From Chloranthus sessilifolius (Eukaryota; Streptophyta; Magnoliopsida; Chloranthales; Chloranthaceae): a stretch of DNA of 64,000 nt. Each line of letters begins with the position of its first letter. The first letter of the stretch is position 1. Shown in pieces: positions 34,961 to 45,580 of the stretch. The position numbers and the translations under genes were made by a program. The notes beneath the pieces were generated by a model. The model saw only the letters and a program-made list of their open reading frames with translations. It did not search any database and was not told the DNA's origin. The stretch lies in NCBI GenBank assembly GCA_021018995.1, contig CM037588.1:35461000-35524999 (forward strand), read 5' to 3'.

Positions 34961-35511
34961 CTCTGCTCAATCATGATTGGCTTCATCTCAACACCATAGG
35001 GGATTTCAATCATTGACGCCAAAGTTGCTAATGTGTCAGCAAAGCGATTCCTTATCCGGGGGACGTATGAGAAAGTCACATCTTAGAAGTAAGCTATTAG
35101 ATCCTCGAGGTGTTCATGATAGGGGATCAGTTTCTCATCTTTCGTCTTCCAGTCACCATTCATCTGGCATATGATTAATTGTGATTCGCCAAATACTCAA
35201 AGGAGAGTTACATTCAGATCGAGAGCCACCTGCAGACTAGCAGCGTAAGCTTTGTACTCAACCATGTTGTTAGTGCAAGGGAAGTTGAGCTTGATAGAGA
35301 CCGGTACATGGGATCCTTTCGGTGAAATCAGGATGGCGCTAACTCTTTGGCCCTCGACATTTGCTGCCCCGTCAAAATGTGTTACCCATGATTCTTCTGC
35401 TTCTTCAGCATCGTCTTTCTTCATGAACAAGATATCTTCATCTAAGAATTCAGTTCTTAACGGCTCATAGTCAGGTAAAGGATTATCAGCAAGCACCTGC
35501 CCCTTGATCAA
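34961..35511 (-). pseudogene. Archaeal-type RNase H of Tat-C
   Basis: Contains THFDGAANVEGQ, NNMVEYKAY and RFADTLATLASM, the segments of the second RNase H typical of Tat elements. A TGA (CGA in the ancestor) falls before VFGESQL, where GDS has become GES, so one catalytic Asp is changed to Glu. A TAA replaces Gln before DVTFSYVP. Confidence 0.82.
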
Positions 35512-37114
35512 TTTCTAAGTGACATACATAATGTTGAATTTAGACAATAAAAGTTGTCATCGTGCAGTCCGCCCAGTGAGAGCTAGCTTCTCGAATAGGT
35601 ACTTCAATAGGCCCATTCGAACCAAAAGCAGAACTGCCTGGGATAGCAAATAGTGGCGGAGCCTTTGAGTATCCCATACAAGAGCCAGGCATGCTTTCTC
35701 CAAATGAGAGTAGCACGTCTCGTAATCAATAAACTTCTTGCTCAGATAGTAAATGGCTTGCTCTCTTCTTCCTGTTTCATCGTGCTGCCCTAAAACACAT
35801 CCCATCAAAACTTCCATCGTGGAGAGATACATCAAGAGTGGTCTCCCTGGCTCAGGTGGTACCAAAACAGGTGGATTAAGGAGGTAGCTTTTAATTTTTT
35901 TGAACACTGCTTGATAATCGTTGTTCCATTCAACGGGCAAATTCTTCCTTAGTAACTTGAAGATCTGCATGCAGATGGAAGTTAGTTGTGCAATGAACCG
36001 ACTGATATACTGTATTCTACCTAGAAACCCTCTAACCTCTTTCTCAGTAGACGGTGGTGGCATTTCAGTCATGGCTTTAACTTTGATTGGGTCGACCTCA
36101 ATCCCCCTCTTGCTGACGATGAACCCTAGCAGTTTCCCTGACATTGCACCAAATGTGCACTTCTGTGGGTTCAGACGTAGTGGATACTTCCTCTGCCTTT
36201 CAAACAACTTTTGAAGGTTTACTAGATGGTCACTTCACTCCGGTGACTTTTCTATCATGTCGTTGACATACACTTCAATCTCTCGATGCATCATGTCATG
36301 GAATTGTGCAGTCATAGCTCTCTGGTATGTTGCACCGGCATTCTTCAGCCTGAATGGCATGACTCGATAGCAAAAGGTTCCCCAGGGGTAATGAACGTTG
36401 TCTTCTCGCGATCAACCTCTGCCATTTTGATCTGATTGTATCCTGAGAATCCATCCATAAATGAAAGCATCCCGTGCTTAGCTGTGTTATCAACCAAGAT
36501 GTCGATGTGTGGTAGTGGGAAATCATCCTTTGGGCTTGCTCTGTTCAAATTATAGAAATCGATGCACATGTGGACCTTTCCGTCCTTCGGCACAGGTACG
36601 ATATTGGCTAGCCATTGTGGGTACTTGGATATCATGAGAAACCCCGCGGCATACTGCTTGATGACCTCATCTTTGATTTTCAGCATCCACTCAGGTCGGA
36701 GACGTCTCACCTTCTATTTGATTGGCTTCACATCAGGGTAGAGGGGCAACTCATGCTCGACCAAATCAGTATCCAGACCAGGCATGCCCTCGTACAACCA
36801 AGAAAAAACGTCTTGATATGACTAAAGGAAGTCAATCATGCTTTTTCTTTCCTCAGGAGACAGTGACGTTCCGATTTTAGTTATCCTAGGAACCTCCTCA
36901 GTTCCTAGATTGTCATCTTCGGTCTCTTCGATAATGGGGGTAGGGCCATACTCATAGTCGGCAAATCGGTCAAGGAGGTCATTGGGGAGCTCCTCGAAAG
37001 GGACATCCTCATCCAGACTCGTGATCCCTACCTCTTCTTGTATTTCTACAGGGAAGGGGTCGATTTCACGTGAGATGGGTATTTTGATTAAGGCATCCTT
37101 TTGTGGGACATTTT
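35512..37114 (-). pseudogene. pol: Reverse transcriptase and RNase H of Tat-C
   Basis: Read from 37114 downward. N-terminal leader PFPVEIQEEVGITSLDEDVP; palm PEWMLKIKDEVIKQYAAGF, MCIDFYNLNRASPKDDFPLP, SFMDGFSGYNQIKMAEVDREKTTFITP. The catalytic box is YVND (36259-36270) in place of YVDD, so the second-to-last Asp is lost. RNase H: GRPLLMYLSTMEVLMGCVLG and DYETCYSHLEKACLALVW (35557-36207 open). A stop after PIK at about 36716 is CAG-to-TAG. Confidence 0.9.
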
Positions 37115-37418
37115 CTGGAATTTCAAATGACAATATTTTTGGGCTTTAGATTTTTTCAATGTTTTTGAGATTTTGTGTTTTTTGTATGTTTTTAAGATTT
37201 TATATTTTTTTCATGTTTTTGAGATTTTTATTTTCTTCGGAGAAGGACCCTTGGCAAGGCGGGTTTGTGTATATACAAGGTATTGCCTACCAAGGGCTTA
37301 TCTCACTTTTTATAAGTTGTTTTTTTTGGGAAGCGGGTGCCAAATGTTAGGCCACTCCCCGCTTCCAGGGTTTGGGGTAAAGATGCCCAGTTGTGTACCT
37401 GAGGGGCTGCTTCTTTAC
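37115..37418 (-). other. Probable intron between pro and RT of Tat-C
   Basis: On the minus strand the donor CAACAG|GTAAAG is at 37418 (alternative CAG|GTAC at 37398) and the acceptor TTGAAATTCCAG ends at 37115, giving about 304 or 284 bases. It has in-frame stops. The stem-loop is at 37248-37256 / 37288-37296, with one mismatch in the stem. Confidence 0.6.
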
Positions 37419-38775
37419 CTGTTGGGATGGAGGGAGATAGCTGATATGGCTCATTGGAGTCAACCTCCATCATATTGATCCCCATTTCGTCTGAGATCAT
37501 GTCCTCAAATGATACCTCGGTTTTATGGTGATTCAACACAGGGGGGTTTGTTCAGATACCGACCGTCGTTCCTCGAAAAGGGATAACGCGGCCAAGTCTA
37601 TCTCCAAGCTGGGAAGGGAGATCTGGGGATTGGTGGGATGGACTGGGGCTATGGGTTTGTGTGGGGTCAAATGGGTTGCCCCATTTCGATCGATCTTTAC
37701 GACCCCTGCACTGATAAAGGAATCCCTAATGTGCGGCCTAGGGCGAGGCTTCTCTTCTATGTTGATTCCTCGAGCTCTTACAACCGCGGCGACCCTGGAT
37801 TTTTCTGTGGCCTCTCGGACCTCTTCTTCTGTGGGCTTGTATCCTAGCCCGAATTTTACTTTCTGTCCCTTAGCCACAACTGGCACTCTTCTGCCTTGTA
37901 GTTTGGATCCTAGACCCCTTCCTTTCTGATAGCCCCACTTTTGGAGCATTGCCATTGCCGCTACCATACCGCCTCCCATTTTAGACATGATGCCCTCAAT
38001 GGGTTCTAGGAGTATCGCCGACACCTCGTACTCGAAACTGTGGAGGTCGACGTCCTCAGCGGTATGTGGTATATCCAGCATGTTGGGTTTCTCCACACTG
38101 TTGGTGGCCTTCTCTTTCTCACTATGCCCATCTCCAATGATCGTGATAATCTTATGCCCAGATGTAAATTTGAGTTTTTGGTGCAATGTGGAAGGTATGG
38201 CTCCGACTTCATGTAGCCACGGGCGCCCTAACAACAAATTTAATGAGGATTTAATATCCATGACCTGAAACAAGATGGAAAAGGTCATTGGCCCTATCAA
38301 CAGCTCAAGATCAACTTCTCCCATTATTTCTCTCTTGGTATTGTCAAACCCTCTAGCACTGGTTCTGGTGGGCCTTAACATGCACGGATCAACCCCAATC
38401 TTGGTAGCAGTTCTCAACGGGCATATATTCAATGCAGACCCATTATCGATTAGTACCAAGGGGATAATTATATTTCCGAACTCAACGGTTATATTTAAAG
38501 ATTTTGAGTGGCTACCTCCTTCCTCAGGTAAATCGGCATCAGAAAATGAAATGACATTTAGAGCCATCACTTGACCAATTATCTGCTCAACTTCATCTGG
38601 GCTAACTTAGAGTGATACATGCGCATTTTTTAACACCCCCATTAAGGCTTGGAAATGGAGTGGGGACATCATCAACAGGTCACATACAGTGATATGGGCA
38701 AGCATTCTTCTCAGCTGAGTCTCCAGTATATGTTCCCGACTCATCTTTTCTAAGGGGTTCACCACGCTATCTTTC
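37419..38775 (-). pseudogene. pro: Protease and G-patch region of Tat-C
   Basis: Long open frame 37533-38570. The active-site segment is IIPLVLIDNGSALNICPLRT (DNG codons near 38440-38450); flap and C-terminal region follow (FQVMDIKSSLNLLLGRPWLH). A G-patch domain follows at about 37895-37975 (MLQKWGYQKGRGLGSKLQG), seen in some retroelement proteases and likely to bind nucleic acid. The frame closes at TGA 37533 and homology continues to the intron donor (NHHKTEVSFEDMISDEMG). Confidence 0.87.
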
Positions 38776-41700
38776 TTTCCTTCGGGTTGGGCCTGTGCTG
38801 CTACTGGTATTTCTTGCTGCTTTGATATCCTCCCTGATCTGGTAACAAAATCTACTGCCCCTTCTTTACTACTACTTCTGGCATTGATATCTATTTGCTC
38901 GTAGCTTAGCGGGACCTGATGAGGATCATATGTGGGTCCCGAGAGGTGGAAGGGTGTGGCTGCCGGTTGTTGAGGTACTTGTACTATCGGCTTAGGAGGT
39001 GTGGGAAATACTTGATCCACCTTGGTGGCAGCGAGTTGGGTGGAAAGATTAGGCCAAATGGGGGTGGTGAAGCTTGAGGGTGGTGGCATTGGAGGGAAGG
39101 AGGAAAAGTAGGCCATTGATAGCTAGTGGGTGTTTACGACAGATGGGGGGTTTGATGGACCGTCAGGTAATTGACCGGGGTGGTGGAATTTGTCGGTGGT
39201 TGAATTGGGGATGATGGAGTGGGCGCAGGCCATTGATAGCTGATGGGTGCAGGTGTTGGATTGGGGGCCTGGTGTCTTAAAGGGTAACTGATGGGGGTTG
39301 TGGTGTATGGTGGTAGTAGAAATGGGGCGGGCCAGTTGATGTTGATGGTTTATAGGGTAATTGGGGGTTGTGGTGCATGGTTGGTATGCATTGATATTTA
39401 CATAACTGATGGGTGTGGTGGATGGAAAGTATGCCCGAAGATCTAAAGGTTCAAATTGTGGGGTTGGGTTGGAGAAATATTCAGACAAATTTAGGGGTTC
39501 AATTACCCCAACAACCCTTTCTTCGTCATTCATCGGCAATGGTGCCACATAATTTTCTCGACCACTGATATAATCGGATGGGTCAAATTCAAATTCCTCC
39601 TCATCTTCTATCATTCCGATGGTAGGTCTGGGACTTGCTCCTCCGATAGGATGTGGGGCTAGTGGCACTTAGTGAATATTAGCATGCTGAGAGGGTGTAG
39701 GGGGAATGATTTTCCCGACATCGATCAAATCCTGGATGGCATGCTTTAATGGGAAGCAACGATCAGTAGGGTGACCCGGACCTTGATGAAAATTACAGTG
39801 GGTATTTGGGTCATTTGCATTCCTTGCCCATTCCCCATTCTTTGCATCTGCTCAAGCCTAACTGGTGCTAGTGGGGCTGCCTGAAATTGGAACGGGACAG
39901 TATTATTATTGGTCCTGGTATTGACTATGTTCTGGACATCCCCCCTTGTTCTCTTCTCATTCCTCTGTTTTGAAAATCTTCTAACCCCACTAGGTCCACT
40001 TGGTATGTTCTTATTCAGAAGCCCCTCCCTGATGGCATCCTCACATAGGTTGGCGTTTCTCACCAGATCAGCAAAGCTGGTTTACTGTTGATATACCAAA
40101 AAGTCTAAAATCACTGGCAGAGTGTTCTTCGAAATCATCTCTATCTGTTCATCATCAGGTATTCTGCTCCTGACCTGAGCTGCCAATGCTCTCCATCGCT
40201 CCAAGTAGTCGTTGAAGGTCTCGTTCTGATTCTGCTTCAAACGGGCCAAGTCGGACTTACGCGGCTCAATGTCTATACTGTAGACATACTGTTCTTGAAA
40301 GAGATGCATCAAGTCCCTCCATGTTTTCATCATAGACGGTTCTAATGATGTGAACCATCTCAAAGCTGGCTTGGTCAAACACTTTTGAAAGACATTTATC
40401 AGTAGTCTTTCGTCTTCCTCGTATTGGCACATGTCCCCGTAGTAGGACTTCAGGTTTGCAATAGGATTGCCTGTGCCATTATATTTGTCGAAGGTTGGCA
40501 TTTTGACTTTGGGGGGCAGGGGGACTTCAGCGAACAAAGATAAGTTTGTGAAGTTTGTGGCGTGGATTTTGACACCACCCATTTTCATCAACTGTTTTTA
40601 TATTTTGTCTAGCTGTTCTTTCAGCTGCTCTGACTCTTTTGATACAAGGGTTGCTTTCTCGGCCGTCAGCTGGACTTCACTCTAGGCCACCAGAGGATGG
40701 GCAATTATGGGAGGGGGGTTGCGACTGGTCAAAGCCTCAGCATAGGCCCCACTATTTCTGATCTCGTCCTCCTCATACTGCTGATCTATGTAGGGTGCAG
40801 TGAGGACGAGATTCCCAACCTGTTGCTGCATGGGTTGGATGGGAATGACATGAGCAGGGGTTGGGTGAGCCCATTGGGGGTGAGGAAAGGTTTGTTGGGT
40901 GATGTGAATTTGGTGTTGAGGTGGGACTGATAGGGCCATTGGGTATGGGGAAAAGTTTAGAGATGGCCTTGGGGTTTGGGGGATGACATGGGTTTGACCC
41001 AGCTGTGAAGGTTGGGTTAAATGTTGGGGGTATTATGGAAGTTGTGAGTGTGGGGTTTGGGCTTGGGCCATGAACCCTTGATCATTCTCGGTCATGGGCC
41101 ATTGATAGGTTTGGGCCATGGACCCTTGGTAGGTTTGGGCCACGGGCCCTTGATGGGTCTGGGCCAATGGGCCAGGGTAGGTTTGGGCCAAGGGCCCTTG
41201 ATGGGTTTGGGCAAAGAGCCCTTGGTGGGTTTGGCCCAGTGGGTCTTGATGGGTCTGGGCCATGGGCCCTTGGTGGGTATTGCCCAATGGGCCTTGATGG
41301 GTATGGGCCATGGGTCCTTGATGGATATGGGCCATGGGCCCTTGGGGGGGTCTGGCCCAATGGGCCTTGATGGGTCTGGCCTAATGGGCCTTGGTGGGTT
41401 TGGGCCATGGGCCCTTGGTGGGTCTGGGCCATGGGGTATTGAGCCATGGGGCCCTGGGATATGTGGAAAAAGGGGGTTTGGGCTAATGGGCCTTAGGGTA
41501 TGTGGGAGTTTGGAGATTGGGCCATGTGGCCTTGGGCTAAGTGGGTAATGGGGGTTTGGGTGTTGTGGATTATGGGGGGTTGATGAGGGTCATGGGGGAG
41601 TGAGGCATGGAGATTGGCAAGGGTATGGGAAGGGTTCATGGGGTGTGGAGGAGAGGGGGTGTTTTGAGAAGCCTTCCACATGGAATAGGCTTGAACCATC

Positions 41701-42296
41701 TCCTCCATCATGGTCATGGAGGAAGGGTTGGATGGAGATGGGGGATTTAAGGGGTGATGGGGTATAGATGGGATGGAGGTGGTGGAAAAATTGGGCATGG
41801 CCCCAGTATAATCGAGCATGGACACGGTAGGTGGGGGGGTATGGGGTGGATGAGGGGATGTATTGGGTATGTTTTGGGATGATGGGGGGCATGATGAGGA
41901 GGGATGAGGAAAGTTGGGCATGACCCCGGTAAAAATGGGCATGACCCGGATGGATGGGGGATTTTACCGGGGGTTGGATAGGGCAAAAGTGGTGTATGTG
42001 AATGTGGGTGGATCGGGTCTATAGGGGAATGATGGGAATTGGGGCATGGATGTGGATTGGGAAAATGGGTTTGGCATGGGCATGGTTTGGGAAAAAGATG
42101 GAGAATATGGGGTTGGATTTTGGATATTTCGGGGGCTATCGGTTGGGAAAATGGGAGCGCCAAATGGGCCGGTAACGATAAAAGGGGGTTGGGTGAGGGG
42201 GATGGTGGAAAAGACTTCTCCTGAATGGGAGTTGGTTGGAGAATGTGGCGGGGATGAGTCGGAATCGGCGTAGGCCAGGTCCACTACCCACGACAT
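38776..42296 (-). pseudogene. gag: Gag of Tat-C
   Basis: Start MSWVVDLAYADSDSS at 42296, shared with Tat-A. Pro/His/Ser-rich N-terminal region with a TAA at 41964 in the same frame, then an 8-residue repeat region (41060-41450), then the Gag core (40082-40591 open: PTFDKYNGTGNPIANLKS, ALRWFTSLEPSM, ETFNDYLERWRALAAQV). The knuckle CNFHQGPGHPTDRC is at 39756-39797. The tail carries several NYxxYxPP and LDLRAYFP segments. Better preserved than Tat-A but still broken by stops and shifts. Confidence 0.88.
41060..41450 (-). repeat. 24-bp coding minisatellite in Tat-C gag (about 15 units)
   Basis: Encodes repeats of the type THQGPMAQ (variants THQGPLGQ, TYPGPLAQ, TYQGSMAQ). About 15 units, roughly twice Tat-A. 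One internal shift separates the first units (41370-41447 frame) from the rest (41033-41335 frame). Confidence 0.85.
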
Positions 42297-42786
42297 TCTT
42301 TGGGAGCGGGTCGGGTGAGGGTGCCTTGGATAAGGCCCAAAAATCCTCCTCTTTCTTCCCCTAGGGGACGACGGAGGGCAAGATGATGTCGTTGTGCCGG
42401 CACCACAAACTATATATATTTGGGTTTTTATTATGTATATTTTTTGAATTTTATGAAAACTTTTTTGAAAAAAAAAACCAAGGTTCCGAGGCCTTGGAAT
42501 TCCCTTTTCGGGTGGCTCTCGTACCTTAATTCAAGATCCGCGGCTATAATTTCAAGGGACTTCGAAAGAATCGAAGGAGAACCTTCGATCTATTGAAGGC
42601 ACAAAAATCAAGGCAAACGACCCGATCCCTCGAAATGAGCCAAAAAGAAGTTGCCTTCTCTTGACCGGCGGGGGCTTATTAGGTGTCGGAGATGGCGAGG
42701 CCTAAACAAGGCACTATGCGCACTGATCGGGGAACTCGGGAGGTGGAAAGGGCCAAGGATTCGGGCTGGGTGCTGCTAAACAGACC

Positions 42787-42952
42787 TGGCGCAACTAATA
42801 CTTGCGCCTAGGTTGTAGGGGAGAAATTTTACGCTGGCGCAACTATTAGTTGCGCCAAGATAAAATCTTAGAGTTTAAAGCTGCCGCAACTATTAGTTGC
42901 GCCAGTTATAAATTTCAGTGCTTTTACACTGGCGCAACTAATACATGCGCCA
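42787..42952. repeat. Palindrome array, 4 copies at 47-48 bp spacing (Tat-C leader)
   Basis: Copies at 42787-42809, 42835-42857, 42882-42904 and 42930-42952. The second is a perfect inverted repeat. The array lies about 490 bp upstream of the gag start, the same relative place as in Tat-A. Confidence 0.92.
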
Positions 42953-43475
42953 GGCAAAAACTGCCTCTCCAGAATAGAAAACAGCAGCCACTAATGCCCG
43001 AAATGTGTCTCTTTTTTTGGTTTTTGTAGAAGCTAGGCTTCCGAGAACTGAGCTATTTTTTTGGTGATCAATTCTCTCCTCACCACACCTAAAGGATTGA
43101 GTACGGTATAACTCGCTAGCGCGCTCTCCAAGGGTTTTAAGCTTCGGAATGGGAGCCCACCCGATATACCTCCAGCGCAAGCGCTTTCTTAGATACTAGG
43201 TGGGCTGAGACTTTTCTGGATCATCACCACTAGGGGCAGCCACCATACTAAGACCCGGGTATTTGTATGTGTGCCTAACCCAACCCCTTTGAAAAATCTA
43301 CCCCGCAAAACAAATTAATTAAGCTCCCTAACTTGGTTCAATTTTAATTTTTTTTTTCAAAGCTTTTCTCTTTTTTTGGATGTTTTCTTTAGTTCAAAGA
43401 CCGGGGGTGATTATCTTGTGCCGCCACTACAGATCGGCGTCCACTGTTTGGATATGAATGTAAAAAAATGACGGG

Positions 43476-43893
43476 GCCAGTCAAGTGACTAGGCGGGAAA
43501 TATAAAGTGCTGAAACTTAAAGCCAAATTATAAAGGAAAGTAAGAAGGTGCCAGTCAAGTGACTAGGCAAAAATTGCTGAAATTTAAAGCGAAAACATAG
43601 GCATGAGTAAAAAAAGGTGTCAGTCAAGTGACTAGGCAAAAATTGCTGAAATTAAAAGCCGAATCATAGGGGTAAGTGAGAAAGGTGCCAGTCAAGTGAC
43701 TAGGTGAAGATTGCTGAAATTTAAAGTGGAAACGTAGGGGTGAGTAAAAAAAGGTGCCAGTCAAGTGACTAGGTAAAAATTGCTGAAATTAAAAGCCGAA
43801 TCGTAGGGGTAAGTGAGAAAGGTGCCAGTCAAGGGACTAGGCAAAGATTGCTGAAATTTAAAGCGGAAACGTAGGGGTGAGTAAAATGACTTA
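43476..43893. repeat. Six tandem repeats of 68-74 bp in the Tat-C leader, alternating types
   Basis: The word GCCAGTCAAGTGACTAGG (with variants) starts at 43476, 43550, 43619, 43687, 43756 and 43824. From the second copy on, two unit types alternate: one continuing TTTAAAGYGGAAACGTAGG, the other TTAAAAGCCGAATCGTAGG. The real repeat is therefore a dimer of about 137 bp. Confidence 0.85.
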
Positions 43894-44001
43894 ATCGGAG
43901 GGGTGTGTACAAAAAAAACAGCAAAAATAAAATAAAAAATAGCAATAGAATGTTAGAAAATTTTAAAAAGGCCTAGTTCAAGGGGAAACTCTACTAGCTA
44001 G

Positions 44002-44019
44002 TCCCAAGCAGAGTCGCCA
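44002..44019 (-). promoter_or_regulatory. Primer binding site of Tat-C
   Basis: Minus strand TGGCGACTCTGCTTGGGA, two bases from the LTR end; close to the Tat-A site and to the tRNA-Arg site of Ogre elements. Confidence 0.75.
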
Positions 44020-44745
44020 TCTGTGCAACTATGGGAATCAGGACGATCCCCGTCGCGACGATGCGCTCTCTAATGATAAAAAATATAGAGTCGCCACCCG
44101 GAGCTCTCGGTGTCCCGAGATACCTAGTTTATTTTTATGAGCACCTAAGTACTAAAAATATGACTCTGAATCCGGTCCACACCAAAGGCTCTTGGGTAGG
44201 GGCTTTGGTTATCGATCGAGAAGGTGTTAGGAACCCGATCAACCCGCTTAATACGGTCTCTACAAATGGCCAAAAATAAAACGAAGGGACAGAAAAGAAA
44301 ATAGCTTCCTCTTGCCCAAAAGGGCTTAGAATCCTATTTGTGCCCCTGCGTTCCTACCGAAAATTCGGCGACATAACGGCACAAATGAAAGGCTAGGGAA
44401 TACCAAAAAGAGATAGGAGAAGAAAGGGGAGAGCCGGAGCCCTCGGGCCCTTGTAGCACTACCGGAGAGCCTTGCGTGGCTTGTTTTGATGAGCTCTTAA
44501 AGGCCTTGCATGGTGGAAAATGGTTTTAACTCCTAAGATTTAAAGCTAAGAGTTAGGGAAGGGAGGCTAAGGGATTACACACACCTAGGCTAAGGTTTTT
44601 GATGCAAGAACAAGCTTGAAATGCGGTTGGGAGATTCTGGAATTTGGGTGAAAATAGTGCACAAAAGGGAGGAAGAACTTCTCACTTTGAGCTCTTTCTC
44701 TCTTAAGCAAATTTCTCAACCCCTAAACCAAGGGGTGGGGGGCTC

Positions 44746-44753
44746 TATTTATA
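44746..44753 (-). promoter_or_regulatory. TATA box of the Tat-C 5' LTR
   Basis: TATAAATA on the minus strand; it should drive the genomic transcript of Tat-C. The palindrome array begins about 285 bp upstream of it. Confidence 0.72.
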
Positions 44754-45035
44754 GGAAAAGGGTGGGTTAGGAGGCCACAAAGATGCTAATTGAGGTTAGC
44801 AATTAGGTGATCTCAAATCTAAGGTTTCCTAGGATTTTGAGAGCTTGGAAAGGTGTGAAGGTGGTTCTAATGGTGGATGATGGGGTGAGGCTTTAGGCCA
44901 CTTGGAGGGTTGCACATAGGTAAGGAATGGGTGCAACATAACTATCAAAACACACCCCAAAGGTCAAGGTGGTCAACAAGTCAAACCCCAAACACAAAAT
45001 TTAGGGCAAAATCTCATAGTTACTGTTCATATGCC

Positions 45036-45286
45036 TAGCGCAACTAATAGTTGTGCCAGGCAAATGTATAGTAAAATAGTGCAGAACAGTGCCTAGAAGT
45101 TAGCTCGCAGGGTGGGGGCCACCTTTAAACTTGGCGCAACTATTAGTTGCGCCAAGCTTAAAGTCTGGGAGAATTGGCCTGGCGCAACTAATAGTTGCGT
45201 TAGGCAAAGTTATAATTGGCGTAACTATTAGTTGCGCCAGGAAATTTATGGGGAGAAATAGCCTGGCGCGACTAATAGTCACGCCA
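45036..45286. repeat. Palindrome array, 5 copies (Tat-C 5' LTR, U3)
   Basis: Copies at 45036-45058, 45132-45154, 45180-45202, 45217-45239 and 45264-45286. Starts are 96, 48, 37 and 47 bp apart, the first gap being two units. Copies 2 and 3 are near perfect; the last has the arm variant GGCGCGACTA. Confidence 0.92.
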
Positions 45287-45580
45287 AATCCTTAGGGGGG
45301 GGCTACTTGAAATTACCTCCCTGCCCTTCGGGTTCGGACTGCCATATCTTTTGATATATACCTCAGATTTGGGTGATTCTTGGACCGTTGGAAAGCTGAC
45401 GACCTCTACTCTCAATGGTATAGGAGTTGGTTGCTATAGAGGGTCGTAGCCAGTTTTGGTGCACCCCTCCTCCTTATTGCCTGGGAAGGTTAGGTTAGGG
45501 TTTGGAGAGGGTTCTAAGGGTCGGGGTTGATTTCTAAAGGTTCGAGGTAGGTTCCTAAGGGTTTAAGGTGATTCGTAAGG

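Larger units (their letters stand above)
42297..44001 (-). other. Leader of Tat-C
   Basis: Non-coding leader from primer site to gag start. It contains a palindrome array and a six-copy tandem repeat, both listed separately. 43080-43280 aligns with the Tat-A leader at 1700-1900. No gene. Confidence 0.75.
20422..45580 (-). mobile_element. Tat-C: Tat/Ogre-like element with two antisense cargo genes
   Basis: Minus-strand element, about 25 kb including a 2.5-kb solo LTR. Order on its own strand: 5' LTR (45580-44022), primer site, leader, gag, pro, intron, RT, RNase H, archaeal-type RNase H, integrase (ending 33649), cargo region with two genes on the opposite strand, conserved 3' region, polypurine tract, 3' LTR (24189-20422). 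The two LTRs are nearly identical over long stretches, so it is younger than Tat-A. The outer ends of both LTRs are missing: about 340 bp on the left and about 120 bp on the right. Confidence 0.92.
44022..45580 (-). mobile_element. 5' LTR of Tat-C, outer end truncated
   Basis: Plus-strand start TGTGCAAC (complement of the TTGCACA end). Matches 20422-21039 + 23505-24100. It loses similarity to the other LTR at TAAGGGTT, about 45575-45585, where Ath-E sequence begins, so the terminal TGTAGACAC is gone. Confidence 0.9.

Noticed and set aside
41048-41548. Long plus-strand Gly-rich ORF (166 codons)
   Set aside because: It is the reverse reading of the 24-bp minisatellite of Tat-C gag; low complexity keeps it open by chance.
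25941-45286. Regularly spaced palindromic repeats read as a CRISPR array
   Set aside because: Only 3-5 units per cluster, plant retrotransposon context, no cas genes, mutated repeats, and the clusters recur at set places in the element.
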